From Alphaproteobacteria bacterium (GTDB lineage Bacteria; Pseudomonadota; Alphaproteobacteria; Caulobacterales; Aquidulcibacteraceae): 46,337 nt of DNA. Positions 45,346 through 46,337 of the stretch are shown here, piece by piece. A program made the position numbers and the translations under genes. The stretch covers positions 1-46,337 of the forward strand of contig JAGWZE010000027.1 in assembly GCA_018969015.1 (NCBI GenBank), in the 5' to 3' direction. How positions within the stretch are numbered: position 1 is the stretch's first letter; every line of letters starts with the position of its first letter. The notes under the pieces are model-generated. The model was not told the DNA's origin, made no database searches, and saw only the letters and a list, made by a program, of their open reading frames with translations.

Positions 45346-46337
45346 TGGACGCCGCGGCGCGCTGGGCCGACGCCGTGGCCGCCGCGACGCTTCTGGGCGT
45401 CGATCCCGTCGGCCTCGGCGGCGCGATCGTGCGTGGGCGGCCCGGCGGCCCGAGGGACATCTGGCTTGCGGCCGCGACCCGCGCGATCGGCGGTCCATCG
45501 CGGCGCATGCCGGCGGGCATCGAGGATGATCGCCTGCTCGGCGGGCTCGATCTGACGGCGACGCTGAACTCGGGGCGCCCTGTCGCGCAGAGTGGCCTGC
45601 TGGCTGAGGTGGATGGCGGCGCGCTCGTGGCGGCGATGGCGGAGCGGCTCGATGCGGGCGTGACGGCGCGGCTTACGGCGGCGCTCGATCTCGGGCGTGT
45701 CCATGCGGCCCGGGAAGGATTCGTCATCGATCGCCCGGCGCGGTTCGCGCTGCTCGCATTGGACGAGGGCGCCGAGCCCGACGAACGCGCGCCAGCGGCG
45801 CTCGCGGAGCGCCTGGCGTTCGCGCTCGATCTCGACGGGCTCGCAGCGCGGGATGGGCCGAAACCGGACGATAGCGTGGTCGGCGCGGCCGTCCTGGCTG
45901 CGCGGTCGCGTCTGGCGGCCGTCGCCGTTGGCGAGGACGCCGTGGAGGCGCTGGTGGCGACCGCAGCGGCGTTTGGCGTCGCATCGCTGCGCGCGCCGAC
46001 GTTTGCACTCCGGGCCGCGCGGGCGGCTGCGGCGTTGCGGGGCGGTGCGGTGGTGGACGAAGCGGATCTCGGCCTCGCGGCGCGTCTGGTCTTTGGGCCG
46101 CGCGCGACGCGGACGCCGGCGGCGGCCGATGCGGCGGATCCTCCGCCGCCGGAGAACGACCCGCCGCCACAGACCGATGACGGCGCCGAAGCGCAGACCC
46201 TGGCGGATCGCATCGTCGAAGCCGTGCGCGCCGTCGCACCGGAGGACGTGCTTGCAGGGCTCGCGGTGCGGATGGCGCGGCGGGCGCGCGGCGCCGGCCG
46301 GGACGAGGGCGGCGCGGGTGTGCGCGGGCGGCCTGCC
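45345..46337 (+). CDS. bchD: Magnesium chelatase subunit D (5' part)
   Basis: The frame runs from an ATG at 45345, overlapping the bchI stop by one base, to the window edge (331 codons) without a stop. The N-terminal part is a degenerate AAA+ domain like BchI (DRLLGGLDLTATLNSGRPVA, GLLAEVDGGALVAAMAERLD, RPARFALLALDEGAEPDE) without an intact Walker A. It is followed by the acidic Pro-rich linker (DAADPPPPENDPPPQTDDGA) that joins it to the vWA domain in BchD; the vWA part lies outside. BchD is the platform for BchI in the chelatase motor complex. Confidence 0.93.
   Translation, partial: MDAAARWADAVAAATLLGVDPVGLGGAIVRGRPGGPRDIWLAAATRAIGGPSRRMPAGIEDDRLLGGLDLTATLNSGRPVAQSGLLAEVDGGALVAAMAERLDAGVTARLTAALDLGRVHAAREGFVIDRPARFALLALDEGAEPDERAPAALAERLAFALDLDGLAARDGPKPDDSVVGAAVLAARSRLAAVAVGEDAVEALVATAAAFGVASLRAPTFALRAARAAAALRGGAVVDEADLGLAARLVFGPRATRTPAAADAADPPPPENDPPPQTDDGAEAQTLADRIVEAVRAVAPEDVLAGLAVRMARRARGAGRDEGGAGVRGRPA

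Overview
The window is a GC-rich stretch from the chromosome of an alphaproteobacterium that can make bacteriochlorophyll. Three things point there: a bchI-bchD magnesium chelatase pair at the right edge, a class I (c2-like) cytochrome c close by, and an alphaproteobacterial gene set with a Tad pilus protein, a dnaG-rpoD pair, DUF3422 and a YebC/SIMPL neighbourhood. I cannot assign a genus. Genes are packed on both strands, no gap exceeds about 300 bp, and I saw no rRNA, tRNA, CRISPR array, transposase or prophage. Very long antisense reading frames are common because of the GC bias and are not genes.

Left part (1-9.8 kb): the 3' end of a TadG-like vWA pilus protein with a run of 20 prolines; panD; a large TIR-like/TonB fusion membrane protein; a beta-carbonic anhydrase; a lipoprotein of unknown function followed closely by a 2OG-Fe(II) oxygenase-like protein; a secreted M28 peptidase divergent from a periplasmic cyclophilin; and a ParDE-like toxin-antitoxin pair.

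Centre (9.8-27.4 kb): a small hypothetical gene; dnaG-rpoD on the minus strand; then, mostly on the plus strand, a SIMPL protein, a YebC regulator, an L,D-transpeptidase, an alpha/beta hydrolase, carA, and an alkylation-repair pair (Ada-AlkA fusion and Ogt, stop and start overlapping as ATGA). Next come a chemotaxis receptor, a crotonase with altered catalytic positions, a small lipoprotein, a VOC protein, a short flagellar-rod-like protein, a Cys-rich copper-storage-like protein, and a monooxygenase-domain protein followed by an acyl-CoA dehydrogenase.

Right part (27.4-46.3 kb): an M16 lipoprotein peptidase; glmS; a second, degenerate TIR-like membrane protein; a UDP-glucuronate epimerase-like gene whose only well-placed start is ATA; a TetR-adaptor-RND efflux cluster with a visible promoter and operator-like palindrome; a thiamine-diphosphate enzyme; a helical phasin-like protein; cytochrome c; DUF3422; then bchI and the 5' part of bchD, which runs off the window.

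Two families of intergenic palindromic repeats occur: a CCTTCTCCC/GGGAGAAGG family at 15.2 and 27.4 kb, and a CTGGATCC...GAGGATGAC family at 6.6, 10.1 and 30.6 kb. The most unusual items are the TIR-TonB fusion with its TIR-like membrane relative about 29 kb away, the ATA-start epimerase, the ribosome binding site of panD buried in a hairpin, and helically phased ATGCGCG repeats between tetR and the thiamine-diphosphate enzyme gene.
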